From: Arthrobacter zhaoxinii
GTDB lineage: Bacteria > Actinomycetota > Actinomycetes > Actinomycetales > Micrococcaceae
Assembly (NCBI RefSeq): GCF_025244925.1
Contig: NZ_CP104275.1
Location: 2,108,001-2,172,000 of the forward strand
Direction: 5' to 3'
Length of the DNA stretch: 64,000 nucleotides
The notes beneath the pieces are model-generated. The model was not told the origin of the DNA and did no database searches. It worked only from the letters and a program-made list of their open reading frames with translations. This document shows, in pieces, positions 17,124 through 26,830 of this stretch (position 1 is its first letter; each line of letters begins with the position of its first letter). The position numbers were made by a program, and so were the translations under genes.

Positions 17124-20051
17124 TTGAAAAGTGCAAAACTCGCAGTCTTGGCTCTCCTCGCTGCCTCATTAACGGCCGGGGGGCTCCCCGCCCAGGGGCT
17201 AGTCGCTCCCGGTGTGCCCACCCCGTCCCAGGCCCCGGCGGATCCGGAGACGGCACCTTTTGATGTCCGGCCGTCCGACCCTGCCGAAACCGCCGTGCCC
17301 GTCCCGGCGCCGTCCGGCACCCCGGGCCCCGAAGCGGTGACGCCTGAGCCCGCCGCTCCTGCACCCACTCCCGCTCCCGCTTCCACTCCCAGCCCCACCG
17401 CGGAGGCTGAGGAATCGGAAGAGGACAAAGACAAGGGCTACGACCCGGTAGTCGGCGGCGGCTTCCCCGTTCCGGGTCCCGCGACCCCCATGGTCACCGA
17501 CCCCGACGGAACCGTCCGGTCCGCCGTCGAAACTGATATTTCCGCGGCGCATGACCACGGTGCGCAGTCCTTCAGCAGCGCGGCCGGTGGTGCGAGCACG
17601 GCAGGTGCCGCTGCCCGCAGCGGAACCATCCAGGTGACCATGGTGTTCGCGACGCTTACCGACAACCGCGGCAGCGTGGACCAGCAGGCGGCGAAGAAAT
17701 CCATCACGGCGGCCAACGACTACTGGCGCGCCATGTCCAACGGACGCCTCGGCATGTCCGTCGTAAAAACCCGCACCCTGAACAGCACTGCGAATTCCGG
17801 CCAGGACTACGCCGCGATGATGAACACCATTCGGCGGGACCTCCAGTGGTACGAAGACCCCAACGAAGCCCTGGTGGTTTTCGTGCCGGCAGGGGATCTG
17901 CGCAGCGGCGGCTACGGCGGCATCCTCGGCGGCGGCTGGACCAGCGGACCCACAAGCGGTTCCGTCTTGATGCCCAGGCCCTCCGGTTTCACCAATAACG
18001 TGGTGACGCACGAGCTCGGCCACGTGCTCGGTCTCCTGCACGCCAACAGCCTCAAATGCAACAACGGCCGGGCCGACGTCGGCGCCGGCAGCAACGGTGC
18101 CTGGTCCGACGGCTCATGCACTTCGCGGGAATACGGTGACACGTCCGACCTCATGGGCTATGCCCAGTACAGCCTGCCGGTCATCAACTCCTATTTCTGG
18201 GATACCGGCGGCTTCGGCCGCGGCAACGAAATCCGCAATATCGGCGCCCCCGGCCAGTCCGCAACGTACACGCTGCAGGCCTGGGCAGGATCGGCAGCCA
18301 ACCGTGCCGTGAAGTTCAAGGACAATTCCGGGGAAACCTATTACCTGGAACTGCAGCTACCGGTCGGTTATGACGCCGGCACTGCGGTGGGCGGCAACCG
18401 GGGAGTCAAGATAGTCAAGGCCGACCTGGCAAACGACTGGGCTGTCAACTCGGTGGTCGTGGCTCCCAATACCCGTGATTTCGCCGGATACACGAACGCC
18501 AACAGCACATGGCAGGCCGGGCAGACGTTCACCACGCACGCCGGTACCAAGGTAAAGATCAACTCGATCACCGCGAGTTCCGCGTCCGTCACCATCATGA
18601 ACGGTGCCGCAGGACGTGCCTCAGCCCCCATTGCGGCAGCACGCGCAGCGCACCCGGAACTCGGTTCCGCCACCTCCGAAATTGTCGACGGGCTTCGGAA
18701 CGACGGCGCCTACCAGAACTTCTCCAACGGCGCCATCCTCTGGTCACCGGCTACAGGAGCACACGTCTCACCGAAGGGCGCCATCCGGACCGCCTATCAG
18801 CTGTCGGGCTTCGAAAACGGCGCACTTGGCTATCCCCGAAGCGATGAGATGACCATCAAGGGCGGCAAGTACCAGGACTTCTCCAATGGGTCCATCCTCT
18901 GGTCCTCGGCCACCGGCGCCCAGATTTCACTCAACGGATCCATCCGCACCGCGTACCAGAAGGCCGGCTTCGAAGCCGGAGCCCTGGGCTTCCCCACCAG
19001 CGGCGAAGTGACCATCAAGGGCGGCAAGTACCAGAACTTCTCCAAGGGCGCGATCCTCTGGTCCTCGGCCACCGGCGCCCAGGTATCCCCCAACGGATCC
19101 ATCCGCACCGCCTACCAGAAGGCCGGCTTCGAAGCCGGAGCCCTGGGCTTCCCCACCAGCGGCGAAGTGACCATCAAGGGCGGCAAGTACCAGAACTTCT
19201 CCAAGGGCGCGATCCTCTGGTCCTCGGCCACCGGCGCCCAGGTATCCCCCAACGGATCCATCCGCACCGCCTACCAGAAGACCGGCTTCGAAGCCGGAGC
19301 CCTGGGCTTCCCCACCAGCGGCGAAGTGACCATCAAGGGCGGCAAGTACCAGAACTTCTCCAAGGGCGCGATCCTCTGGTCCTCGGCCACCGGCGCCCAG
19401 GTATCCCCCAACGGATCCATCCGCACCGCCTACCAGAAGGCCGGCTTCGAAGCCGGAACCCTGGGCTTCCCCACCAGCGGCGAAGTGACCATCAAGGGCG
19501 GCAAGTACCAGAACTTCTCCAAGGGCGCGATCCTCTGGTCCTCGGCCACCGGCGCCCAGGTATCCCCCAACGGATCCATCCGCACCGCCTACCAGAAGGC
19601 CGGCTTCGAAGCCGGAGCCCTGGGCTTCCCCACCAGCGGCGAGGTATCCGCCAACGGCGGGAAATACCAGAACTTCGCCAAGGGCACCATCTACTGGTCG
19701 ACCTCGACCGGAGCGCAGGTGTCCGTCAACGGATCCATCCGCACTGCCTACGTAAAGTCCGGGAACGCCGGCGGTCCGCTCGGCTTCCCCACCGGCGGTG
19801 AAGTGACCATCAAGGGCGGCAAGTACCAGAACTTCTCCAAGGGCGCGATCCTCTGGTCCTCGGCCACCGGCGCCCAGGTTTCATTGAACGGACCCATCCG
19901 GACTGCCTACCAGAAGGCAGGCTTTGAAACCGGCCGTCTTGGCTTCCCCAAGTCCGGGGAATATGCCGTTGGCAAAACCCGGGTCCAGGATTTCCAAGGC
20001 GGAAGAATCACCCTGGGCACCGATAAAAAGACAACAATCCGCTACAACTAG
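17124..20051 (+). CDS. Secreted metzincin metallopeptidase with nine C-terminal LGFP repeats
   Basis: About 975 residues. The TTG at 17124 was chosen because AAGGA lies 5 nt upstream and the product begins with a clean signal peptide (KSAKLAVLALLAASLTAGG). A Pro/Ala-rich linker follows to about residue 110. The peptidase domain has the zinc motif HELGHVLGLLH near residue 294 and a Met-turn candidate DLMGYAQ, so it is a metzincin with gametolysin/reprolysin-like features. The C-terminal ~450 residues hold nine LGFP repeats of 53 residues, a module associated with anchoring to actinobacterial cell envelopes. Five of the repeats are nearly identical even at DNA level. Substrate unknown; it stands alone with a hairpin after the stop. 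Confidence 0.9.
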   Translation: MKSAKLAVLALLAASLTAGGLPAQGLVAPGVPTPSQAPADPETAPFDVRPSDPAETAVPVPAPSGTPGPEAVTPEPAAPAPTPAPASTPSPTAEAEESEEDKDKGYDPVVGGGFPVPGPATPMVTDPDGTVRSAVETDISAAHDHGAQSFSSAAGGASTAGAAARSGTIQVTMVFATLTDNRGSVDQQAAKKSITAANDYWRAMSNGRLGMSVVKTRTLNSTANSGQDYAAMMNTIRRDLQWYEDPNEALVVFVPAGDLRSGGYGGILGGGWTSGPTSGSVLMPRPSGFTNNVVTHELGHVLGLLHANSLKCNNGRADVGAGSNGAWSDGSCTSREYGDTSDLMGYAQYSLPVINSYFWDTGGFGRGNEIRNIGAPGQSATYTLQAWAGSAANRAVKFKDNSGETYYLELQLPVGYDAGTAVGGNRGVKIVKADLANDWAVNSVVVAPNTRDFAGYTNANSTWQAGQTFTTHAGTKVKINSITASSASVTIMNGAAGRASAPIAAARAAHPELGSATSEIVDGLRNDGAYQNFSNGAILWSPATGAHVSPKGAIRTAYQLSGFENGALGYPRSDEMTIKGGKYQDFSNGSILWSSATGAQISLNGSIRTAYQKAGFEAGALGFPTSGEVTIKGGKYQNFSKGAILWSSATGAQVSPNGSIRTAYQKAGFEAGALGFPTSGEVTIKGGKYQNFSKGAILWSSATGAQVSPNGSIRTAYQKTGFEAGALGFPTSGEVTIKGGKYQNFSKGAILWSSATGAQVSPNGSIRTAYQKAGFEAGTLGFPTSGEVTIKGGKYQNFSKGAILWSSATGAQVSPNGSIRTAYQKAGFEAGALGFPTSGEVSANGGKYQNFAKGTIYWSTSTGAQVSVNGSIRTAYVKSGNAGGPLGFPTGGEVTIKGGKYQNFSKGAILWSSATGAQVSLNGPIRTAYQKAGFETGRLGFPKSGEYAVGKTRVQDFQGGRITLGTDKKTTIRYN
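18981..19650 (+). repeat. 159-bp near-identical tandem repeats encoding LGFP modules
   Basis: Units starting CCCTGGGCTT recur at 18982, 19141, 19300, 19459 and 19618, exactly 159 bp apart, with almost no differences including at silent positions (for example AAGGCC/AAGACC and GAGCC/GAACC). More divergent units lie on each side (18680-18980 and 19650-20040). This pattern indicates recent unit duplication or gene conversion. Confidence 0.95.
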
Positions 20052-20080
20052 CGGCCGCAGAGACATCTGCGGGAAATAAA

Positions 20081-20114
20081 CGGAGGGCGGATTGCTACGG
20101 CAATCCGCCCTCCG
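20081..20114 (+). terminator. Hairpin after the LGFP metallopeptidase gene
   Basis: CGGAGGGCGGATTGC pairs perfectly with GCAATCCGCCCTCCG around TACG. There is no T tract, so termination strength is uncertain. Confidence 0.65.
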
Positions 20115-20218
20115 CCACTTGGCAGGGTGCTTAGCAGTGACAGAATGGTGCACTAGATCACCAACGTGCGGCGGATCTCGTGAAACGCCGGCCCCCTTGT
20201 CCCTCGAAAGGCCCCACC

Positions 20219-22780
20219 TTGCCCGGTATGAATCTCACCCGCTCCGAAGCCCGTGAACGTGCAGAACTGCTGAACGTTGAGTCCTACGACGTCAACCTTG
20301 ACCTGACCCGGGGAGAGACGGTGTTCGGCAGCACCACCGTTGTCCGGTTCTCCGCCCGTCCCGGGACGTCGACGTTCATCGACGCGGTCACCGACACCGT
20401 GCACCGGATCACGCTGAACGGCGTTTCGCTGGATCCGGCGGAGGTATCCGACGGCGTTCGCATCGCACTGCCGAACCTCGCCGAGTCCAACGAACTGGTG
20501 GTGGATGCCGATGCCCGCTACATGAACACCGGCGAAGGCCTGCACCGCTTCGTGGACCCCGTGGACAACGAGGTCTATCTGTACTCCCAGTTCGAGGTAC
20601 CGGACTCGCGCCGGATGTTCGCGGTCTTCGAGCAGCCGGACCTGAAGGCCACGTTCCGCTTCACGGTCACCGCGCCGTCGCACTGGGACGTCATCTCCAA
20701 CTCCCCCACCCCGCAGCCCCTTGCCGCCGGCGACCTGGCCGATGCCAGCCCGCGCTCCACCTGGGCCTTCGAACCCACCCCGCGGATCTCCAGCTACATC
20801 ACCGCGCTCATCGCCGGCCCCTACCAGTCCGTCCGCAGCGAACTCACCAGCTCCGACGGCCGCACCATTCCCCTGGGCGTCTTCGCCCGCCGTTCCCTGA
20901 TGCAGTTCATGGACGCAGAGAACATCTTCGAGCTGACCCGGCAGGGGTTCGCCTTCTACGAGGAGCAGTTCGGCACGCCGTACCCGTTCGAGAAGTACGA
21001 CCAGCTGTTTGTGCCGGAGTTCAACGCCGGCGCCATGGAAAACGCCGGTGCGGTGACTTTCCTCGAGAGCTACGTCTTCCGCTCCCGGGTCACGGACGCC
21101 ACCGTGGAACGCCGCGCCGTGACCATCCTGCACGAACTCGCGCACATGTGGTTCGGTGATCTGGTCACCATGCGCTGGTGGAACGATCTGTGGCTGAACG
21201 AATCCTTCGCGGAATTCATGTCCACCCTTGCCGCCGCCGAGGCCACTGAATTTAAGCAGGCGTGGACCACCTTTGCCTCGCTGGAAAAGGCCTGGGCCTA
21301 CCGCCAGGACCAGCTGCCCACCACGCACCCGATCGTCGCCGAAATCCGTGACCTGGAAGATGTCCAGGTGAACTTCGACGGCATCACGTATGCCAAGGGC
21401 GCTTCCGTGCTAAAGCAGCTGGTGGCCTGGGTGGGGCAGGATAAGTTCATGGCCGGAGTGCGGGAGTACTTCGGCAAGCACGCCTGGCACAACACGGAAC
21501 TTTCGGATCTGCTGTCCGAGCTGGAAACGGCCAGTGGCCGGGACCTCAAGGAATGGTCCGCCCAGTGGCTGGAAACCGCCGGCGTGAACACGCTGCGCCC
21601 CGCGCTCGAAACTGACGCGGACGGCACCATCACCTCCTTCGCCGTGCTGCAGAGCGCCATCGAGGAATACCCCACCCTGCGTCCCCACCGTCTGGCCATC
21701 GGTTTCTACAACCCTGACGAGGACGGCCGGCTGCAGCGCACGCACCGCGTGGAGCTCGACGTCGACGGCGAACGCACCGAAGTGCCGGAACTCACCGGGC
21801 AGCCCCGCCCGGCGCTGCTGCTGCTCAACGACGACGATCTTGCGTATGCGAAGATCCGCCTGGATGACGCCTCCCAGCACACCGCGACCCGGAGCCTGCG
21901 CAACATTGCGGATTCCCTCCCCCGGACCCTGGTCTGGGCCTCCGCCTGGGATGCCGCTCGCGACGCCGAGATTCCCGCGCGCAACTATGTGGAACTGGTC
22001 CTGCAGAACATTGCGTCCGAGTCCGATTCCACCGTGGTGCAGGTCCTGCTGCGCCAGCTGGCCACCACGCTGGCCTTCTATGTCAGCCCGGATGACCGCG
22101 AGCCCATGACGGCGGCTGCTGCCGACAGCCTCTGGGAGCTGGCGTCCGCCGCGGAACCGGCATCGGATTCGCAGCTGCAGTTCGTCAAGGCGTTTGCTGC
22201 CCATGCCGCTTCCGGTGAACAGCTGGACACGCTGGCCGGACTGTTCGCCGGCAGCCAGTCCCTCGAGGGCCTGGAGATCGACGCGGACCTGCGCTGGGAA
22301 CTGCTCACCGGCCTGGTAGCCGGAGGACGGATGGGTGCCGCGGACATCGACGCCGAGCTTGAGCGCGATGCGACGGCCACCGGCGCCCTGGCCGGCGCCA
22401 TGGCACGAGCCGCCCTGCCCACGGCCGAAGCCAAGGCAGCCGCCTGGGAAGCAATCGTGGAGCGTTCGGACATGCCCAACGCCGCCCAGCGGTCCGCCAT
22501 CGCCGGGTTTATGCGCGTGCACGACGCCGGCCTGCTGGAACCGTATGCGCAGAAGTACTTCGATTCCATCCGCGACGTCTGGGCCAGCCGCACGCATGAG
22601 ATTGCCCAGCAGATCGCCGTCGGCCTCTATCCGACCCGGCTCACCCGCCAGGAAACGGTGGATGCCACCGATGCGTTCCTGGCGGATCTGGGCGATGACT
22701 CGCCCTCGCTTCGCCGGCTGATCCTGGAAAACCGCGACGGTGTGGTCCGCGCACTGAAGGCCCAGGCGGCCGACAGGTAA
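20219..22780 (+). CDS. pepN: Aminopeptidase N (M1 family)
   Basis: Zinc aminopeptidase that removes N-terminal residues from peptides in the cytoplasm. About 853 residues. The substrate-anchoring motif GAMEN is near residue 265 and the zinc site is HELAHMWFG with the third ligand in NESFAEF 18 residues later. The C-terminal ERAP1-like helical domain is present. I chose TTG 20219 because GAAAGG lies 7 nt upstream; ATG 20228 three codons later is an alternative without a good ribosome site. M. tuberculosis also has pepN next to the Rv2466c-type gene. Confidence 0.95.
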   Translation: MPGMNLTRSEARERAELLNVESYDVNLDLTRGETVFGSTTVVRFSARPGTSTFIDAVTDTVHRITLNGVSLDPAEVSDGVRIALPNLAESNELVVDADARYMNTGEGLHRFVDPVDNEVYLYSQFEVPDSRRMFAVFEQPDLKATFRFTVTAPSHWDVISNSPTPQPLAAGDLADASPRSTWAFEPTPRISSYITALIAGPYQSVRSELTSSDGRTIPLGVFARRSLMQFMDAENIFELTRQGFAFYEEQFGTPYPFEKYDQLFVPEFNAGAMENAGAVTFLESYVFRSRVTDATVERRAVTILHELAHMWFGDLVTMRWWNDLWLNESFAEFMSTLAAAEATEFKQAWTTFASLEKAWAYRQDQLPTTHPIVAEIRDLEDVQVNFDGITYAKGASVLKQLVAWVGQDKFMAGVREYFGKHAWHNTELSDLLSELETASGRDLKEWSAQWLETAGVNTLRPALETDADGTITSFAVLQSAIEEYPTLRPHRLAIGFYNPDEDGRLQRTHRVELDVDGERTEVPELTGQPRPALLLLNDDDLAYAKIRLDDASQHTATRSLRNIADSLPRTLVWASAWDAARDAEIPARNYVELVLQNIASESDSTVVQVLLRQLATTLAFYVSPDDREPMTAAAADSLWELASAAEPASDSQLQFVKAFAAHAASGEQLDTLAGLFAGSQSLEGLEIDADLRWELLTGLVAGGRMGAADIDAELERDATATGALAGAMARAALPTAEAKAAAWEAIVERSDMPNAAQRSAIAGFMRVHDAGLLEPYAQKYFDSIRDVWASRTHEIAQQIAVGLYPTRLTRQETVDATDAFLADLGDDSPSLRRLILENRDGVVRALKAQAADR

Positions 22781-22836
22781 CACCTGCCGCCGCGGTTTCC
22801 CCTTCGGCGGGGTGGAGAGACGGTAGCTTTGGAGAC

Positions 22837-23325
22837 GTGAATCTCTCCGAACACCGTTACACACTCGAGCTGGAATGGACGGGAAACCGCGGCGACGGCA
22901 CCGCCTCCTACCGGGGCTACGGCCGTGACCACATCATCCGGGCAGCCGGCCTGCCGGACCTGCCCGGAACCGCGGACCCCACGTTCCACGGCGACCGGGA
23001 CCGCTGGAACCCCGAACAGCTGCTGCTTGCCGCGCTGTCCCAGTGCCACATGCTCTCCTACCTGCATGTGGCTGTCCGCCGCGGCATCCGGGTCCTCGCC
23101 TATGCGGACTCCCCCGAGGGGCTGCTGCGGCTCAACCGGGACGGCAGCGGGGAGTTTACCTCCGTACTGCTGCGCCCCTCGGTCACCTTCGACGGCGCCG
23201 GCGGGTCTGCCGCCGTCGAACTGGCCTCCGGGCCGCTGCACGCCGAAGCCAACCGCCTGTGTTTCATTGCCCGGAGCGTGAATTTCCCGGTGGAGCACCG
23301 GCCGGTGACGCTGACCGGGTCCTGA
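22837..23325 (+). CDS. OsmC family protein
   Basis: 162-residue OsmC/Ohr-fold protein, a family of thiol-dependent hydroperoxide reductases. The two conserved cysteines are visible: C70 in LSQCHMLSYLH and the second in NRLCFIARSVNFPV near residue 142. The HGDRDRWNPEQLLLAAL stretch is typical of the YhfA-like OsmC branch. GTG start at 22837. It follows pepN by 56 nt and may be co-transcribed with it. Confidence 0.88.
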   Translation: MNLSEHRYTLELEWTGNRGDGTASYRGYGRDHIIRAAGLPDLPGTADPTFHGDRDRWNPEQLLLAALSQCHMLSYLHVAVRRGIRVLAYADSPEGLLRLNRDGSGEFTSVLLRPSVTFDGAGGSAAVELASGPLHAEANRLCFIARSVNFPVEHRPVTLTGS

Positions 23326-23404
23326 ATGCGGCCCCAGGGCCCCCGGCACGGGTAGCCTTAACCGCAGACCCCTGTCCGGCAACACAAAGGATGTTCAGCA
23401 GCCT

Positions 23405-24073
23405 GTGCTTTCCGCCTCCGAAATTGACCTCTCTTCAGTGACCGTCAATGATTTTGACTTTTCCGGCCTGATCGAGGCTGCCTTTATTGTCCTGGCCGCC
23501 ACCGGCGTCTGGTTTGTCGCACGCTTCCTGATCAACCGGCTGGTGGCTCGTGCCCAGAAGGGCTACGCGCTGCTGCACTCCTCCAAGATCAAGTGGCCGC
23601 AGCCGGTGATGCGCAACCTGGATAAGAAACGCCGCGCGCAGCGGGCCGACACCATCGGCGCCCTGCTGCGCAGCGCGGTCAATGTTTCCATCTGGACCGT
23701 CGCGATCATCATGGTGCTGGATGCCGTCGGGATCAATATCGCCCCGCTGCTGGCCAGCGTCGGCATTGTCGGCATCGCCCTCGGTTTTGGTGCCCGGGAA
23801 CTTATCCGCGACGCCCTGGCCGGATTCTTCATCACCATTGAGGACCAGTACGGAATCGGCGACGTCATCGAAGTCGGCGACACTGCCGGAACGGTGCAGT
23901 CCGTGGGTATCCGGATCACGCGGATCATCGATGACCGCGGCGTCATCTGGTACATCCGCAACGGCGAGATCGCCAAGATCGGAAACCGGTCCCAGGGCAC
24001 CTACCTGGGCGAAGCACCGGCGGAACCGGCAAAGGCAGACGCGCCGAAGGACGGCATGGTTGCCAATGACTGA
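23405..24073 (+). CDS. MscS-family mechanosensitive ion channel
   Basis: 222 residues. One N-terminal transmembrane helix (about 15-40), a second (about 85-105) and the pore-lining TM3 with [17 protein letters not shown] lead into the beta domain ([22 protein letters not shown]). This is the minimal MscS core that opens on membrane tension. The gene starts with GTG 23405. Its 3' end overlaps the next gene by 8 nt, so it is translationally linked to the truncated haemoglobin. Confidence 0.9.
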   Translation: MLSASEIDLSSVTVNDFDFSGLIEAAFIVLAATGVWFVARFLINRLVARAQKGYALLHSSKIKWPQPVMRNLDKKRRAQRADTIGALLRSAVNVSIWTVAIIMVLDAVGINIAPLLASVGIVGIALGFGARELIRDALAGFFITIEDQYGIGDVIEVGDTAGTVQSVGIRITRIIDDRGVIWYIRNGEIAKIGNRSQGTYLGEAPAEPAKADAPKDGMVAND

Positions 24074-24551
24074 GCCGACACCTGAACCGGCAGAGGCGCC
24101 GCCCAGCGCCTCGTCCCTGCCGCTGCGCCCGGCCCAGCAGCCCACGCAGCAGCCCCAGGCCTTCCAGCAGCCGCAGTACACGGACAACTTCTACGACGAA
24201 GTGGGCGGGCATCCGACCTTCGTAAAGCTCGTCGATGTGTTTTACGACGGCGTGGCGGAGGATCCGCTGATGCGCCCGATGTATCCGGAAGAGGACCTCG
24301 GGCCGGCCAAGGAACGCCTCCTGCTGTTCCTCGAGCAGTACTGGGGCGGCCCCAAGACCTACGGCGAGCAGCGCGGGCACCCGAGGCTGCGGATGCGGCA
24401 CATGCCTTTCATCGTCACCCCCGCGGCCCGCGACGCATGGCTGCGCCACATGCGCGCCGCCGTCGACTCGCTCGAGCTCTCTCCCCTGCACGAGGGCACC
24501 CTCTGGGATTATCTCGAGCGCGCCGCGCACTCCATGGTCAACTCCGCCTGA
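24066..24551 (+). CDS. glbO: Truncated haemoglobin, group II (GlbO-like)
   Basis: 161 residues. A Gln/Pro-rich N-terminal extension of about 38 residues precedes a group II 2/2 haemoglobin. Seen are [18 protein letters not shown] at the start of the fold, the proximal His in RMRHMPFIV and the invariant Trp of the G helix in ARDAWLRHM. Characterised relatives bind oxygen and scavenge peroxide or NO at the membrane. The ATG overlaps the MscS gene by 8 nt. The extension is longer than in mycobacterial GlbO. Confidence 0.92.
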   Translation: MTEPTPEPAEAPPSASSLPLRPAQQPTQQPQAFQQPQYTDNFYDEVGGHPTFVKLVDVFYDGVAEDPLMRPMYPEEDLGPAKERLLLFLEQYWGGPKTYGEQRGHPRLRMRHMPFIVTPAARDAWLRHMRAAVDSLELSPLHEGTLWDYLERAAHSMVNSA

Positions 24552-24571
24552 GCCGACGCTGCAGGCCGGGC

Positions 24572-25243
24572 CTACAGGACCGCCGGCGACCGGGTCAGCA
24601 CGTGCCCCCGGGGAGTACTCAGCCGCAGCCAGCGTCCGTTGCTGAACAGGGCGGCGTCGCCGGCTCCGGCCTGCGGTCCGTCGCCCGGCAGGAAACCGAG
24701 GGAAAGGGCCGCAAAGGCAGCCCCCGCGGGCACCGGGACCTCGGTTCCGCCCATCGGCTGCGCCCAGACCCTCGTCCGGGCACTATGTACGACGGCGGCT
24801 CCCGGACTCTGCGGGAGCATGGCGGCCACCTCGCGGATCCCGCGGTGCGCCGTCTGCTCCAGCAGCTGTACCGGCACCCGGCCGGCGGGCTGCCAGCCGG
24901 AACGCGGCGCCAGGATGCCTGCCCAGGTCTCGCGGACGGTCATCGGCGGCACCGGCAGCACTGTATCTGCCGTTCCCATCCGGGCCAGCCGGTCCCCCAC
25001 GGCCGCCAGCTGGACGGTGGTATCCACTTCGGCCGGGGCCGCCAGGGGCATGGTCCGCAGGCCCAGTACCGTCGGGGTGTCCTCCCCCAGAATCCGGGGA
25101 CGCAGGACGCAGACGTAGGCCGCCAGGACGCTGCCCACCGCCTGCAGGCGGACCGCGCCGTCGTCGGCCGTCCGCGCACGGGCTACGAAGTTGCGTAGAT
25201 CGGCAGTGACCTGTGGATCTGCCAGCCGGAGTTCGCTGTCCAT
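24572..25243 (-). CDS. Conserved actinobacterial hypothetical protein
   Basis: 223 residues, no recognisable catalytic motif. Starts MDSELRLADPQVTADLRNF and has repeated hydrophobic beta-like segments such as VGSVLAAYVCVLRPR and GTEVPVPAGAAFAALSL. No signal peptide or clear membrane helix. The ATG directly abuts the stop of the thioesterase gene (TAGATG), so the two are translated together. From memory M. tuberculosis has a similar protein (Rv2474c) beside a hot-dog protein (Rv2475c). Function unknown, perhaps linked to acyl-CoA metabolism through its neighbour. Confidence 0.75.
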   Translation of the reverse strand: MDSELRLADPQVTADLRNFVARARTADDGAVRLQAVGSVLAAYVCVLRPRILGEDTPTVLGLRTMPLAAPAEVDTTVQLAAVGDRLARMGTADTVLPVPPMTVRETWAGILAPRSGWQPAGRVPVQLLEQTAHRGIREVAAMLPQSPGAAVVHSARTRVWAQPMGGTEVPVPAGAAFAALSLGFLPGDGPQAGAGDAALFSNGRWLRLSTPRGHVLTRSPAVL

Positions 25244-25723
25244 CTAGCTGCCCTGTCCTGCAGCGACGGCGGCACGGAAAGGCACCGGCTCGCCCAGCCA
25301 TCCCTGGAGCACCTGCCGCTGTTCATCCGTGAGCGGTGTGGGCTTGCCGGTAGCGGCTTCAACCTGGACCATTGCTGCTTCGGCATAGGCGTACACGGTG
25401 CCGGAGTCTTCATCCGTCAGCCGGAAACCGTAGGAAAGACTGCTGGAGCCGATCCGGGTGACCCAGACGTCCACCCACACTGGCTCCCTGCGGTGGAGCA
25501 GGGGTGCCCGGTACTCGACTTCCTGCCGGGCCACGTAGGTTGCCGTGCGGTCCCCGGTCAGGTCGCGGAAGCTGCCGGGCCCGCCGGCGCCGGCCGGAAG
25601 CGGCAGCAGGCCCAGCTGGACCCGCGCTTCCTCAAGGAACTGGATGAACGCGACGTTGTTGATGTGGCCGTTGGGATCTTGGTCGCCGAACCGAAGCTGG
25701 ACGGGGAAACGATGCACAGACAT
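25244..25723 (-). CDS. Acyl-CoA thioesterase, hot-dog fold (4HBT)
   Basis: 159 residues. The N-terminal motif RFGDQDPNGHINNVAFIQF is the 4HBT signature with the catalytic Asp in DxNGHINN; the later region YRAPLLHRREPVWVDV also fits. These enzymes hydrolyse acyl-CoA esters. Start taken at ATG 25723 (MSVHRFPVQ), which has GGGAAG nine bases upstream; ATG 25732 is possible. It is followed without a gap by the hypothetical gene. The tesB gene lies divergently upstream. Confidence 0.88.
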   Translation of the reverse strand: MSVHRFPVQLRFGDQDPNGHINNVAFIQFLEEARVQLGLLPLPAGAGGPGSFRDLTGDRTATYVARQEVEYRAPLLHRREPVWVDVWVTRIGSSSLSYGFRLTDEDSGTVYAYAEAAMVQVEAATGKPTPLTDEQRQVLQGWLGEPVPFRAAVAAGQGS

Positions 25724-25869
25724 GCCCTCCATCTTCCCAGAGAGTGAGCTTTGCCCTAAAACGGCGGACCCGGGCCGCCGGACTTGTTACTGGCCGGTAC
25801 GTTTAAGCTAAGAGTGTTCCGCGGTCCGCCCCCGGCGGCACCGCCCTTCCTGCTAGGAGATAGTCCCTG

Positions 25870-26754
25870 ATGTCCATTGATGAATCCTTCGATCCGACAG
25901 CATCCCTGTTGGAACTGCTGAACCTTAGCTGGGCCGACGGCGCGAAGACCGATGAGGACATTTTTGTCGGAGGTTCCCAGCCGGAGCCCCGCAAGCGGGT
26001 CTTCGGCGGGCAGGTGCTGGGCCAGTCCCTCGTCGCTGCTTCCCGGACCGTGCCAGAAGACCGGGTCATGCACTCCATGCACGGATATTTCCTGCGTCCC
26101 GGTGACACCGAGGTGCCCATTACCTTCGGCGTCGAGCGCCTGCGTGACGGACGGTCCTTTTCCGCCCGGCGCAGCCACGCGTACCAGAACGGCAAGCCGA
26201 TCCTGTCCATGATTGCTTCCTTCCAGGTCCCCGATTCGGGCCTGGACCATCAGGAAGAGATGCCCGCGGGCATCCCCGACCCGGAGGACCTGCCTACCAC
26301 CGCCGAGCTGCTGAAGGACTTCGACCACCCGGTGGCCGAGGCCTGGTCCCACCGGCGCCCCATGGACATCCGTCACGTGATGGACCCGGTCTATGTCCGC
26401 GCCGGTCGGGAAAAGACCCCGCACAACGCCGTCTGGATGAAGACCTTCAAGCCTATGCCCGACGGCGAGAACCTGCACCGCGCCGCCCTCGCCTACGCCA
26501 GCGACTACACCCTGCTGGAGCCGGTCCTGCGCGGCCACGGGCTCTCCTGGACCACGCCGGGCATGAGCATCGCCAGCCTGGACCATGCCATGTGGTGGCA
26601 CCGCCCGGTCCGGGTGGACGACTGGCTGCTCTATGTGCAGGAATCCCCCAGCGCCTCTGCTGCACGGGGTCTGTCCACCGGGCGGATCTTCAACCGCAGC
26701 GGCGAACTGGTGGCCACTGTTGCCCAGGAGGGCATGGTCCGCGTCCCGCAGTAA
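25870..26754 (+). CDS. tesB: Acyl-CoA thioesterase II
   Basis: 294-residue double hot-dog thioesterase. Typical TesB motifs are RKRVFGGQVLGQSL near residue 40, HSMHGYFLRPGD near residue 75, and SLDHAMWWHRPVRVDDWLLY near the C-terminus containing the conserved Asp/His region. It hydrolyses medium- and long-chain acyl-CoA. AGGAG lies before the ATG (CTAGGAGATAGTCCCTG). Terminated by a shared hairpin downstream. Confidence 0.94.
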   Translation: MSIDESFDPTASLLELLNLSWADGAKTDEDIFVGGSQPEPRKRVFGGQVLGQSLVAASRTVPEDRVMHSMHGYFLRPGDTEVPITFGVERLRDGRSFSARRSHAYQNGKPILSMIASFQVPDSGLDHQEEMPAGIPDPEDLPTTAELLKDFDHPVAEAWSHRRPMDIRHVMDPVYVRAGREKTPHNAVWMKTFKPMPDGENLHRAALAYASDYTLLEPVLRGHGLSWTTPGMSIASLDHAMWWHRPVRVDDWLLYVQESPSASAARGLSTGRIFNRSGELVATVAQEGMVRVPQ

Positions 26755-26774
26755 TCCCTGCTGGCCCTGAATGC

Positions 26775-26814
26775 AAAGAGCTCCGCTTCCCCGAAGGGAA
26801 GCGGAGCTCTTTTT
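26775..26814. terminator. Bidirectional terminator between tesB and ettA
   Basis: AAAGAGCTCCGCTTCCC pairs with GGGAAGCGGAGCTCTTT around CGAA, with a TTTTCTTT tail on the plus strand and AAA on the other side. Confidence 0.93.
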
Positions 26815-26830
26815 CTTTGGCTACGCCGGA

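Noticed and set aside
18981..19650. Regular 159-bp repeats considered as a CRISPR array
   Set aside because: Units are contiguous coding repeats with no unique spacers and encode LGFP modules in frame.
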